Positions 33,985-44,215 of a stretch of 64,000 bases of DNA are shown piece after piece. This DNA comes from Petunia secreta. Its lineage: Eukaryota; Streptophyta; Magnoliopsida; Solanales; Solanaceae. Position numbers and translations under genes: made by a program. The notes below the pieces were generated by a model, which saw only the letters and a program-made list of their open reading frames with translations, did no database searches and had not been told where the DNA came from. Each line of letters begins with the position of its first letter. The stretch's first letter is position 1. Location of the stretch: NCBI GenBank assembly GCA_029990175.1, contig JARKIP010000005.1, positions 49,775,001 to 49,839,000 on the forward strand, in the 5' to 3' direction.

Positions 33985-35542
33985 CCTTTTCAGGGAATGT
34001 CACTTATCCAAGGGTCGATCAATGCAGTTCTGGTTCGGAGGAAGAAGGAGAGAAACATCCAATATACTATGTTAGCAAAACTCTCCTCGATGCTGAAACA
34101 AGGTATCCCCATTTAGAAAAATTAGCATTTGCATTAGTCATTGCTTCTAGAAAATTGCGCCTTTATTTCCAATGCCATCCAATAGTCGTAGTAACAAACT
34201 TCCCCTCGAGAAATATATTACATAAGCCAGAATTATCAGGGAGGTTATCTAGGTGGGCGGTCGAGCTGAGTGAGTATGACATTGTTTACCAACATCGCAA
34301 AACCATAAATTCTCAAGTGTTAGCTAATTTTAGTGCTAAACTACTTCTCGAGGCAGAAAAAGAGAATCTAGTTTCAAAGGGTCCCAACCATGGGGTATGG
34401 AAACTTTATACAGATGGGGCAGCCAATTCCAACAGCTCGGGGCTCAGAATAGTTCTCGTAGCTCCCACGGGGGAAAAGGTAAGACACTCGATGAAACTCG
34501 AGAGGCTAACCAACAACGAAGCAAAGTACGAGACCGCCATAATAGGATTGAAACTGGCCAAAGAAATGGGAGCTGAGATAGTAGAACTAAGATGTGACTC
34601 ACAACTTGTGGTGAACCAAGTCCTCAGTGGATATTCGACTCGGGAGCCCAGAATGAAACAGTTCGTGGTAAGAATGCAATAAACGCTCGACACCTTTCAA
34701 GAATGAAACGTTATACAAATACCACGAGAAAGAAACATCGAGGCCAATTCCTTGGCAAACTTGGCCTCGGCAGATGAAACAGATGACTAGGGGACTGACG
34801 CCACTGTTAGGATTTTCCCATCAGCCATAAGAAAGATGAAGCTGAAAGTAAATGTGGTGAATCGACATTGGAATTGGCGAACAAAGTTCATCTCTTATGT
34901 GGAGTTGGGGATTCTACCACCAGACAAAAAAGAAGCGGCAAAATTTAGGAAGCAAGTAGTCCCATACACGATAATCTATGGACAATTGTACAAGAAGCTT
35001 TATTGCGGCCCGATGGCCAACATCCAAGGCCCAGAAGAGTATAAATACGTGATGAAAGATGTGCATGACGAAATGTGTGGTAATCATTTTGGAGCTAAAG
35101 CCCTCGTGCGAAAACTCCTCCGAGCTGGCTACTATTGGCCCGAAATGGGCGAGCATGCTAGAGTATTTCTTAGGAACTGCGACAAGTGTCAAAGGCATGC
35201 CTCCATGATTCATCAACAGGCCGAGCCCTTGAACTCAATGGTTTCACCATGGCCCTTCATGAAATGGGGAATGGATATCATTGGACCATTCCCTAAAGCG
35301 AAGGGCAGTGTTAAATACATCCTCGTGCTCACTGATTATTTTTCCAAATGGATCGAAGTAGGAGCTTTTGCTAAAGTCAGATAAAATGAAGTCATCAACT
35401 TCATATGGAAAAATATCATATGCCGATTTAGAGTTCTGAGGGAGATCACTTGTTATAACGACACACAATTTGTTGGCTTGGAGGTCACAGCCTTCTTTGC
35501 AAAATGGGGGATCAAAAGGGTGACTTCAACACCCTACCACCC
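33985..35542 (+). pseudogene. Tat-A pol remnant, part 1: RNase H, archaeal-type RNase H, integrase N-terminus and core
   Basis: The classical RNase H tail reads YYVSKTLLDAETRYPHLEKL, with a frameshift before it. The second RNase H starts LYTDGAANSNSSGL (about 34400) and keeps Asp, Glu (NNEAKYE) and Asp (RCDSQLV). The final acidic position in EANSLANLAS (about 34742) has Asn where Asp is usual. A stop lies at 34681. Integrase follows from 34836: an HHCC finger (VHDEMCGNHFG...CDKCQRH, about 35060-35200) and first catalytic Asp (GMDIIGPFP, about 35270). A stop at 35384 precedes CYNDTQF, where the second Asp is Tyr. The CRM-like insertion splits the codon run ...STPYHP at 35542. The remainder is at 43085-43652. 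Confidence 0.8.
35538..35542 (+). repeat. Left target site duplication (CACCC) of the CRM-like element
   Basis: CACCC immediately precedes the LTR start TGATGCAG and is repeated at 43080-43084. Confidence 0.95.
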
Positions 35543-36278
35543 TGATGCAGTCCAGCCTGATCAAGCTCTGTTCGTGCCTTCCAGACCATTTACGAGGAGT
35601 CAAGCTAAGGAGCTTCATGATGCCCATTTGATGGTGATGAAGAGCTATGATTGTGCGATGATGGAAGAAGCGGGCAGCATGATGGAGGTGACAAGAGAGG
35701 CATTGATTAGCATTGGAGAATGAGGGACACTTGGAACTAGTTGAGGCCGAGCAGAACTACTCGGTGAGATACTCAACGGGCAGAGCTACTCGACGAGCAG
35801 CTTCATACTTAGGGTGCTCGAGCAGCTTCTCACCGAGCTCTTATTTGATACTTTACATAGACAATCATAGTTATTGGGCCCTGCGTGGTCGCTTGACATT
35901 TAGCCAATTATGGGCTTTTCTTTAGTTAATATTTTTCTAGTTGATTTAGGTGTTAGGGGCTGAACCTATATAATCCCCTACCTAGCATTATTTTTAGGGA
36001 GTTCCTAGACATTACGCAAAAACACAGCCTTTGAGCTTTTCCTACAAAAACTTGGAAGATCGTTCCTTCTTGAGTGAAATCAGATTTGAACATTTTTCTC
36101 TTTGATCGAATTGTTATCAAGTCACAGGTTCGTCTTGAGGATAGTTCGTATAGTTTAGGTGCTCTTTGAATCCTAACAAAGGGGTGAGTAGACTAGTTCC
36201 TACTAAATCCTTTGTTGAATTTTCGATTAGTGTCTTGCTTTTAACTTTAGTCTTGCTTCCGTAATTTAGATTGCATCA
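35543..36278 (+). repeat. 5' LTR of the CRM-like element (736 bp)
   Basis: TGATGCAGTCC...GATTGCATCA. A TATA-like CCTATATAATCC is at about 35966-35977. It starts with sequence that, in the 3' LTR, is the C-terminal coding end of pol. Confidence 0.95.
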
Positions 36279-36297
36279 GTTGGTATTAGAGCTTGGA
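36279..36297 (+). other. Primer binding site of the CRM-like element
   Basis: GTTGGTATTAGAGCTTGG directly follows the LTR. It is complementary to initiator tRNA-Met with one mismatch from the usual TGGTATCAGAGC. Confidence 0.8.
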
Positions 36298-37501
36298 AAG
36301 GGTTTGTTCTACATACCAAATCCTGTTCTTCGTGCCCTAGTTTTAGGTTCTTAGTTTTAGGTTTCCATTAATTTTCGTTTTTATTAAAAAAAAATTATTA
36401 AAAAAACATGAAAAGAAACAAAAACAGCCGTGTGTATTGTTGTGAGACATCTAGGGTTTGATAATATTGAATGCTTGATTGATTTGGATTGAAATCTTGA
36501 AACCCTTGTTTGACCTTGTTTTCTTGACGAGTTTCTTGAAGAATTTGACCTTGTTTCTTGGAATCTTGAATAGGTGCTGCGTTCTTGGACTTGTAGAACT
36601 AATCTTCTTGAGTTCTTGAATTGTTCTTGAACAATTTAGGACGTTCTTGATTGAGTTCTTGAGAGTTCTTGACAAAAGTACTAGAACACGTTAGATAAAG
36701 TGAAAGAAAACGTGTAGTAAGATTCTTGAAACAATCGTGATTGAATTCTTGAAGTGGTGAGATTAATTGCTGAATTTCTTTGTTGTTTAAGAGGCTTGGA
36801 AGGGCTGCACATTAGAGAAAGAAGGAGGAAACCATAAGCCTAATTCAAGAGGGAAACAAATCTCAATTCAAAGAGGAGAAGTTAACCCACTTTCCAAGTA
36901 AGGGGAATTAGTTTTCCTTTGGCTTTGGGAGAGTGTTGGGCTGCTGATCCTAGGGGAATAGGGAGTGGAGATTTCGGCCTTGGAGTGTAGAAAAAGGGTA
37001 AAAGTTCTCCAAATTAGGGTTGGAAAGCAAGGGAAAAGAGGGAAAACTTATCCTACTCAAAAGGGGGCGTATTCTAGGCACATATTTAAGGGTAGAAAAT
37101 CAGATTTTCATAGGATTTCCTTATCTCTTTGTGAACATCACTCCTAATTAGTAATTCTTAGGTAATTCTTCTACTTAAGTTAATTACTAATCCTTGAGCT
37201 TGTAGGACTTCGTGCTAAACCTCAGAATTTCCAACTTTCGTAGTTTAATTCTTTGGCTTCCTGTGCTCACTTTAAAAGCTGTCCGCCTATAGAGTCACAT
37301 TAATTCACTCTTCCCGAAGAGAACTTGTGAACTTGAAGGTCGTTGAGAAACTTGATCAATTCTGAGGAAGCCATTGGGAACGAGTTGAGAGATCCTACCT
37401 TAAAATTTGAGTGAACCCGAGAGTCATTCAAAAGTAAGGGAGCGGGTGAGGTATTTTACTAACCTTAACACGTTTTATAGTCTTTGATTTTGTGCAGGTA
37501 C
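36298..37501 (+). other. Long 5' untranslated leader of the CRM-like element
   Basis: No coding domain. It has many TTCTTGA/TTGAATTCTTG phrases at about 36480-36770, an irregular internal repeat. The gag ATG follows at 37502. Confidence 0.6.
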
Positions 37502-40500
37502 ATGGCTGGAATAGCGGATAAACGTGAGGGTGTTTCCGAGGCTGACATGACTAGTCTTCTCGCTGAAATGAAAGCAATGAGGACTGATCTGATACGTTCC
37601 ATTGATGCCATTAGAACACGAGTTGAAACCCTTGAAAAATCAGCCAGTGCTCAGAAACATGCCGGGGAAGGAACTAGTGATGGTTCGACTGTGAAGCCTG
37701 AACAATTTGCTGAGATAGCTCGTCAACAAGAGTTGAGAGAAAGAGATGCTCGTAATGTGAGAGCCTTGGGCATTCCCCAGGGAAATATACCACCATTGAT
37801 GCCTGCCCGGAGAAACGTAGTACCCGCGGGGAACTACGGGCAGCCCATGCGGATGATCAGCCCGAGCTAGGGGAGTATGACAATGATGATTTCGGGCAGC
37901 GAGAACCAAGGGTAAGGCAAGCATATGGGGGTCGTGGTAATGTGAGACGCTGTGGATTTGGCCGTGGTCCTCGAGGAGGCTTTGGGGGCTATGGTGGAAG
38001 GAATTTGGAACCTGAATTCGATGAATATGCTGAATATTATGAGGAGTATAATGAACCAGCTCGTGGTGCTCGTGAGAGTGGTCTAAATAGTGTCAAGGTT
38101 ACCATTCCCGCGTTCAAGGGAACTAGTGATCCTGACAAGTTCTTAGAGTGGAGGCGTCAAGTTGAGATAATTTTTGAGATTAATGATATGACTGAGGAGA
38201 AGAAAGCTACCTATGCAATTGCAGCCTTTGAGTCCTATGCTTCTACTTGGTGGGAGGCCGAGAAACGAACTAGAACAAGACACAATCTGCCCGTGCGCAT
38301 AACCTGGAGAGAATTGAAACAAGTAATGACCCGGAAGTATGTCAATCCAAAACACAAACAAGAGCAACTTCGGAGGTTATATGACTTGAAACAAGGGCTG
38401 AGATCTGTTGAAGAATATCATGATGAATTTGAGAAGATTCGGCTATCACTTGACATGGACGAAGAAGAAGAGGACGAGGCTATCATACGGTTCAAGAATG
38501 GGCTGAATCGTGACATATCTACTCAGTTCAGGCTGCACACTTTTTTTACTCTTTATGATGCATTGCTGGTAGCCATTGAAGCCGAGAAGATGATTAAAGA
38601 GGAGAAGGCAGCCCGCTATAGAGGAAGTTCCACTCCTACGCCTATGAGCCGAAACAAGGCGTGGAGGACACCAGGTACCGGGGAGGCAAGTGTGGGCCGT
38701 GATGTGAAGAAACCAGCGGACAATGTGACGCAGAAGGGTGATCCTAAGGGGTCGGGAGGTACTTCTAAAACTCAGCTTAATACTCCTAGTGCTTCCTCTT
38801 TTAAATGTCATAAATGTCAAGGCTACGGACATTTCGTGAAGGATTGCCCTACGCGAAAAACCATGCTTATTCTTGATGATGGTACTGTCCGAGAGATGGA
38901 GAGTGATGAGGAGATTGAGGGAGATGAGGGGGCTGATTTAGTTGAGTGTGAGGAAGAGATAGCGGAGGATGAGGATGTGAACATGTTTCTAGTGGTGCGT
39001 AGGAATTTGAGTGCTATGACCATTGAGGAGGAAGAGAATGTGCAGCGAGAGAATTTATTTCGCGCTAGATGTAGAGTGCGGGGAAAAGTGTGCTCTTTAA
39101 TTATTGATTCGGGTAGTTGTGCCAATGTAGTGAGCCAATCGTTGGTGTCACAACTAGGCCTGCCCACGTTGAAACATCCCCATCCCTATAGGTTGCATTG
39201 GTTGAACGAGTGTGGTGAGTTGAAGGTCGTGAAACAAGTGCTCATTAGATTTAAGGTGGGCGCTTATAGTGATGAGCTCATGTTTGATGTAGTGCCTATA
39301 CAGGCTTGCCATTTGTTGTTGGGCAGGCCTTGGCAATATGACCGGGGGGTGATTCATGATGGTAAGGCCAACACCTATACGGTTAAGTTGGAGGGCACGA
39401 GTTTTACACTCAAGCCTTTGTCACCCAAGCAGGTTAGTGAGGATTATAGAAGGATGAAAGAGCTCAAAGAAGCGGCTAAAGCAAAGCAACCCATGGGAAC
39501 TAAGCCCAAAGCCGTAGACCATGCTAATTCACCAGCCCTAACAGGTAATGTTTGTGCTATGATGCAGCCAGGTGAGTATTTACGAGGTAATGATAATTCT
39601 AAATTGTTAATTTACCTTGTACATACGGGTGTTTATTTGAGTTCTAATGATGATGTTCCTACTATTATTCACCCCTTGCCGAGTGTTGTTGATGATGTCT
39701 TGCAGGAATATGTGGACATGTTTCCCGAGGAGATGCCGAGTGGGCTGCCTCCATTAAGGGGGATGGAACACCAAATCGACTTCGTCCCAGGGTCACAAAT
39801 TCCTAACAAACCAGCCTACCGGAGTAACCCGGAAGATACCAAGGAGCTGCAGCGTCAAGTGGATGAGCTGCTAACTAAGGGGCTGGTTCGTGAGAGTTTG
39901 AGCCCTTGTGCCGTGCCAGTGATCCTTGTTCCGAAGAAAGACGGCACTTGGAGGATGTGCGTTGATTGCCGGGCAGTCAATAAAATAACGGTAAAGTATC
40001 GTCATCCCATCCCTAGATTAGATGACATGCTAGATGAGTTAAGTGGTTCAAGTGTATTCTCTAAAATTGATCTTAGGTCCGGCTACCACCAAATCCGTAT
40101 GAAACCGGGTGACAAGTGGAAAACTGCGTTCAAGACCAAGTTTGGTCTATATGAATGGTTGGTGATGCCCTTTGGCCTGTCCAATGCACCTAGTACATTT
40201 ATGAGACTAATGAATCATGTACTTAAGCCGTTCATTAATAAGTTTGTGGTCGTTTACTTTGATGATATTCTGATTTATAGCAAAAGTGTAGATGACCATG
40301 TTGATCACTTAAGGCAAGTACTTAATATGTTGAGGGCTGAAAAGCTCTATGCTAATTATAAGAAGTGTGCCTTTTGTGTGGAGAAGGTTGTTTTTCTGGG
40401 ATTTGTAGTTAGTGCTAATGGTGTTGAAGTAGATGAATCTAAAGTTGAGGCTATTAGAGATTGGCCTACTCCTACTACTGTTTCGTATGTTAGGAGTTTC

Positions 40501-42520
40501 CATGGCTTGGCTAGTTTTTATAGGCGATTTGTGAGAGATTTTAGCACCATAGCAGCACCACTCACTAAATTAGTAAAGAAAGATCAACCATTTGTGTGGG
40601 GGGAGCCTCAAGAGAAGGCTTTCCAAGAGTTGAAGCATAGGCTTAGTTCTGCCCCATTATTACAATTACCTGACTTTAGCAAGGCATTTGAGATTGAGTG
40701 TGATGCCTCAGGGGTTGGGATAGGTGGTGTCCTAATGCAAGATGGGAAGCCTATTGCTTATTTTAGTGAGAAGTTGAAGGGGGCTGCCTTAAATTACTCC
40801 ACGTATGATAAGGAGTTGTATGCCCTCGTGAGAGCTCTTGCTCATTGGCAGCACTATTTATGGCCTAGGGAGTTTGTCATCAGGAGTGATCATGAGTCGC
40901 TCAAGCATCTTAGGGGTCAAGAGAAGCTGAATAAGAGGCATGCCAAATGGGTTGAGTTCATTGAGAGTTTCCCTTATGTAATTCATTACAAAAAGGGGAC
41001 GGAAAATGTGGTGGCTGATGCACTTTCTAGGAAGTTTGCTCTAGCTACTACTTTAGCGTCTAGGCTGATGGGTTTTGGGAGTATTAAGTCTTTGTACATT
41101 CATGAACCTAAGCTTAGGAGTGTGTGTGATGCCATAGCTAGTGGCAAGCGCGTAGAGAAATATCAATGGCATGATGGGTACCTTTTTAAGAAGGGGAGAG
41201 TTTGTATACCCGAGTCTTCATGGCGTGAGTTGCTGGTGCGTGAAGCACATTGTGGGGGTTTGATGGGTCACTTTGGGGTAGATAAGACCTTGGCTATACT
41301 TGGGGAGCAGTTTCATTGGCCTAAGATGAGGCGTGATGTCGAGCGTGTTTGTGGTGCTTGTTTAGACTGCAAACGGTCTAAGTCTAGGTCTAGTAATCAT
41401 GGTTTGTACACTCCTCTGCCCGTCCCTACTAGCCCGTGGGTAGACATCTCTATGGACTTTGTGATGGGGCTGCCTCATTCTAGGGGTGGACATGATAGTA
41501 TCTATGTGGTTGTTGATAGGTTCTCTAAGATGGCTCATTTCATTCCTTGTAAAAAATGTGATGATGCACAACATGTTGCTTCTTTGTTTATTGCTAATGT
41601 TTTAAAGCTGCATGGTGTGCCTCGTACTATTGTTAGTGATAGAGATTCGAAATTTTTGAGTCACTTTTGGAAGTGTTTGTGGGGTGCCCTTGGTACCAAA
41701 TTGCTATTTTCCACTCTCATCATCCACAGACTGACGGTCAGACTGAGGTGGTTAATCGAACCTTGGGAGCTCTTCTTAGGGCTCTGACCAAAGGTAAGGC
41801 GGGGACGTGGGTTGATAACTTGCCCATTATGGAGTTTGCCTACAATAGAACTGTGCATAGGATGACTAGTATAACTCGATTTGAATGTGTTTATGGATTT
41901 AACCCCTTGATTCCACTTGATCTTACTCCTTTGCCTAGAGAAGCAGCTATTAGTGTTGATGGTGAAAACTGGGCAGCTGCGTTGCTTGAGTTGCATGCTA
42001 AGGTAAGGAAGAACTTGGAGGAAGCTTATGAAAAGGTGGCGAGCAAGCAGAATAAGGGGAGGAAAAAGCTGGATTTGAAGAAGGGTGATTGGGTTTGGGT
42101 GCACTTCCGCAAGGAGAGGTTCCCGAGCCAGCGGAAGGGGAAGCTAGCCCCGAGAGGAGATGGTCCATTCCAAGTGCTTCAGAAGATCAATAATAACGCC
42201 TATGTTATAGACCTGCCAGGTGAGTATAATATGTCTACAACTTTCAATGTTTCTGACTTAACTCCTTGTGTTGCAGGTAGTGCCGCTTTGAGAGATAATA
42301 ATAGCTCGATTTCGAGGACGAAATCTTCTCAAGAAGGGGAGAATGATGCAGTCCAGCCTGATCAAGCTCTGTTCGTGCCTTCCAGATCATTTACGAGGAG
42401 TCAAGCTAAGGAGCTTCATGATGCCCATTTGATGGTGATGAAGAGCTATGATTGTGCGATGATGGAAGAAGCGGGCAGCATGATGGAGGTGACAAGAGAG
42501 GCGTTGATTAGCACTTGAGA
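37502..42520 (+). pseudogene. Gag-pol polyprotein of the CRM-like element, two frameshifts
   Basis: Gag starts at ATG 37502 (MAGIADKREG). The first frame stops at 37870, but the frame that continues (DDQPELGEYDNDDFG) is already open before that, so there is a one-base shift near 37845. The long frame then runs to 41787. It holds Retrotrans_gag (about 38095-38620), a CHKCQGYGHFVKDC knuckle (about 38806), protease IIDSGSCANVVS (39101) and reverse transcriptase with YFDDILIYS (about 40255). RNase H (IECDASGVGIGG, about 40690) and an integrase HHCC finger (41246-41370) follow. Integrase Asp residues sit in ISMDFVMGLP and VSDRDSKF. A second shift near 41715 moves the Glu motif (GQTEVVNRTLG) and tail into the frame that ends at 42518, inside the 3' LTR, with RSFTRSQAKEL. 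No classical chromodomain is seen, as usual for CRM. Confidence 0.85.
42331..42343 (+). other. Polypurine tract of the CRM-like element
   Basis: AAGAAGGGGAGAA directly precedes the 3' LTR TGATGCAG. It also encodes the QEGEN residues of pol. Confidence 0.85.
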
Positions 42521-43079
42521 AGGAGGGACACTTGGAACTAGTTGAGGCCGAGCAGAACTACTCGGTGAGATACTCAACGGGCAGAGCTACTCGACGAGCA
42601 GCTTCATACTTAGGGTGCTCGAGCATCTTCTCACCGAGCTCTTATTTGATACTTTACATAGACAATCATAGTTATTGGGCCCTGCATGGTCGCTTGACAT
42701 TTAGCCAATTATGGGCTTTTTTTTAGTTAATCTTTTTCTAGTTGATTTAGGTGTTAGGGGCTGAACCTATATAATCCCCTACATAGCGTTATTTTTAGGG
42801 AGTTCCTAGACATTACGCAAAAACACAGCCTTTGAGCTTTTCCTACAAAAACTTGGAAGATCGTTCCTTCTTCAGTGAAATCAGATTTGAACGTTTTTCT
42901 CTTTGATCGAATTGTTATCAAGTCACAGGTTCGTCTTGAGGATAGTTCGTATAGTTTAGGTGCTCTTTGAATCCTAACAAATGGGTGAGTAGACTAGTTC
43001 CTACTAAATCCTTTGTTGAATTTTCGATTAGTGTCTTGCTTTTATCTTTAGTCTTGCTTCCGTAATTTAGATTGCATCA
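42344..43079 (+). repeat. 3' LTR of the CRM-like element (736 bp)
   Basis: Same length as the 5' LTR, with about 15 substitutions by eye. Its first 175 bp encode the pol C-terminus. Confidence 0.95.
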
Positions 43080-43084
43080 CACCC
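43080..43084 (+). repeat. Right target site duplication (CACCC)
   Basis: Matches 35538-35542. Removing one copy plus the element restores the reading YHP...ANGQADSLNR in the Tat-A integrase. Confidence 0.95.
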
Positions 43085-43652
43085 CAATGCCAATGGACAA
43101 GCTGACTCCTTAAATAGAATAATCGTCGGCAATCTTAAAAACAGAATGAACAAAACAAAAGGCTCATGGCCCGATGAGTTACTAGAAGTGTTATGGGCAA
43201 TGAGGACCACAGAGAATAATAGAACTGGCGAAACCCCATTTTCTCTTGTTTACGGGGTAGATTCGCTAATTCTTATCGAGGTTGGTGAACCAAGCCTTTG
43301 CTACGCTCATTGAACCAAGGAGTCAAATCAAGAACCTATGCGAGTGGAATTAGATTTGCTCAAACGACAACGAGAGATGGCCTTGGTGCAGTTAACAGCT
43401 CAAAAGTGGCAAATCGAGGCCTACTTGAACAAAAAGGCCAAGTTGAGAGAATTCAAGGTTGGCGACTACGTCTCTAGGGCCTCAAATCAAACGACCAAAG
43501 AGAAAAAAGCAGGAAAATTGGCCGCCAATTGGGAAGGACCCTATCGAGTGAAAGCAATTGTAGGGAAAGGGTCTTGTCAACTGGTAGACCTCAAGGGGAA
43601 ACAAGAGCCATTAAATTGGAAAATATCCAATTTGAAGAGATACTATTTCTAA
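43085..43652 (+). pseudogene. Tat-A integrase C-terminal part (part 2)
   Basis: It continues the interrupted gene with ANGQADSLNR, where the usual catalytic Glu of GQAE is Asp, then WPDELLEVLWAMRTT and a stop at about 43312 (CYAH then TGA). The GPF/Y-type end follows: KAGKLAANWEGPYRVKAIVG and LKRYYF before the stop at 43652. The gene was already decayed or decayed after insertion. Confidence 0.8.
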
Positions 43653-44215
43653 CATCAATGAGATATCACTCCAAAGTCAACAATGCTCGAGTCCTCATCC
43701 TTCACACTCAACAACTGGGGGGTGCAAGGGGATGGGATCAGTCTGTAATCGACTCATAGACTCGCAGTTCAAGTTCTTCGAAAAATAGCTCGAACTCAGG
43801 GATTTAACTCGAGAACTTCAAAACAAGAAGATCGCCCGAGGCCTAGCTGAACCTACACTGGGGATTGACCTCATAGTAATATGTTGAATTACTCATATTC
43901 ATTGCCCCGAATGGCTTTTGTAAATTAAATTTGCCTAAGTACAACTAGGCTCTATGTAAACCGGCTCGATTTTCATCAATGGAATAAAAATCGATTCATC
44001 ATTTTTTATCCATTAAACCTTGTTTAAAGCCTCGGCTCGAGGAGGAGACGTCGTCCTAAGCTAGCTTTATAATATACTTAAAGTATTGCAAGCAAATAAA
44101 GCTTGAAAAGATATTGATAAAGCTAATATTCAGTATTTATACATTCATAAGGGTCGAAGGCCAGAATAATTACAAAGGAAATGGCCTGAGGGTCCAAAAG
44201 TAAACAAACGAGCAG
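43653..44215 (+). other. Tat-A region between pol and the antisense gene
   Basis: No domain. This is presumably the 3' untranslated part shared by the sense pol transcript and the antisense gene's 3' end. A G-rich stretch (AACTGGGGGGTGCAAGGGGA) lies at about 43713. Confidence 0.5.

Larger units (their letters stand above)
35543..43079 (+). mobile_element. Nearly complete CRM-like chromovirus (Ty3/gypsy), 7537 bp
   Basis: Both LTRs are 736 bp with TGATGCAG...TTGCATCA ends and CACCC target duplications. Primer site and purine tract are present, and the gag-pol order is gag, protease, reverse transcriptase, RNase H, integrase. The integrase tail (RKERFPSQRKGKLAPRGDG; NVSDLTP; SQEGEND) and coding that continues into the 3' LTR resemble CRM elements as I recall them, which favour centromeres. 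About 15 differences between the LTRs by eye (near 2 percent) make it the youngest insertion here. Two frameshifts inactivate it. Confidence 0.85.

Noticed and set aside
35543..36278. Endogenous pararetrovirus sequence
   Set aside because: The region has paired LTRs with a target duplication, and integrase in the pol order. These are retrotransposon traits, and no movement-protein or pararetroviral domain order is seen.
37640..37924. Minus-strand frame over gag
   Set aside because: Shadow of the CRM-like gag with no features of its own.
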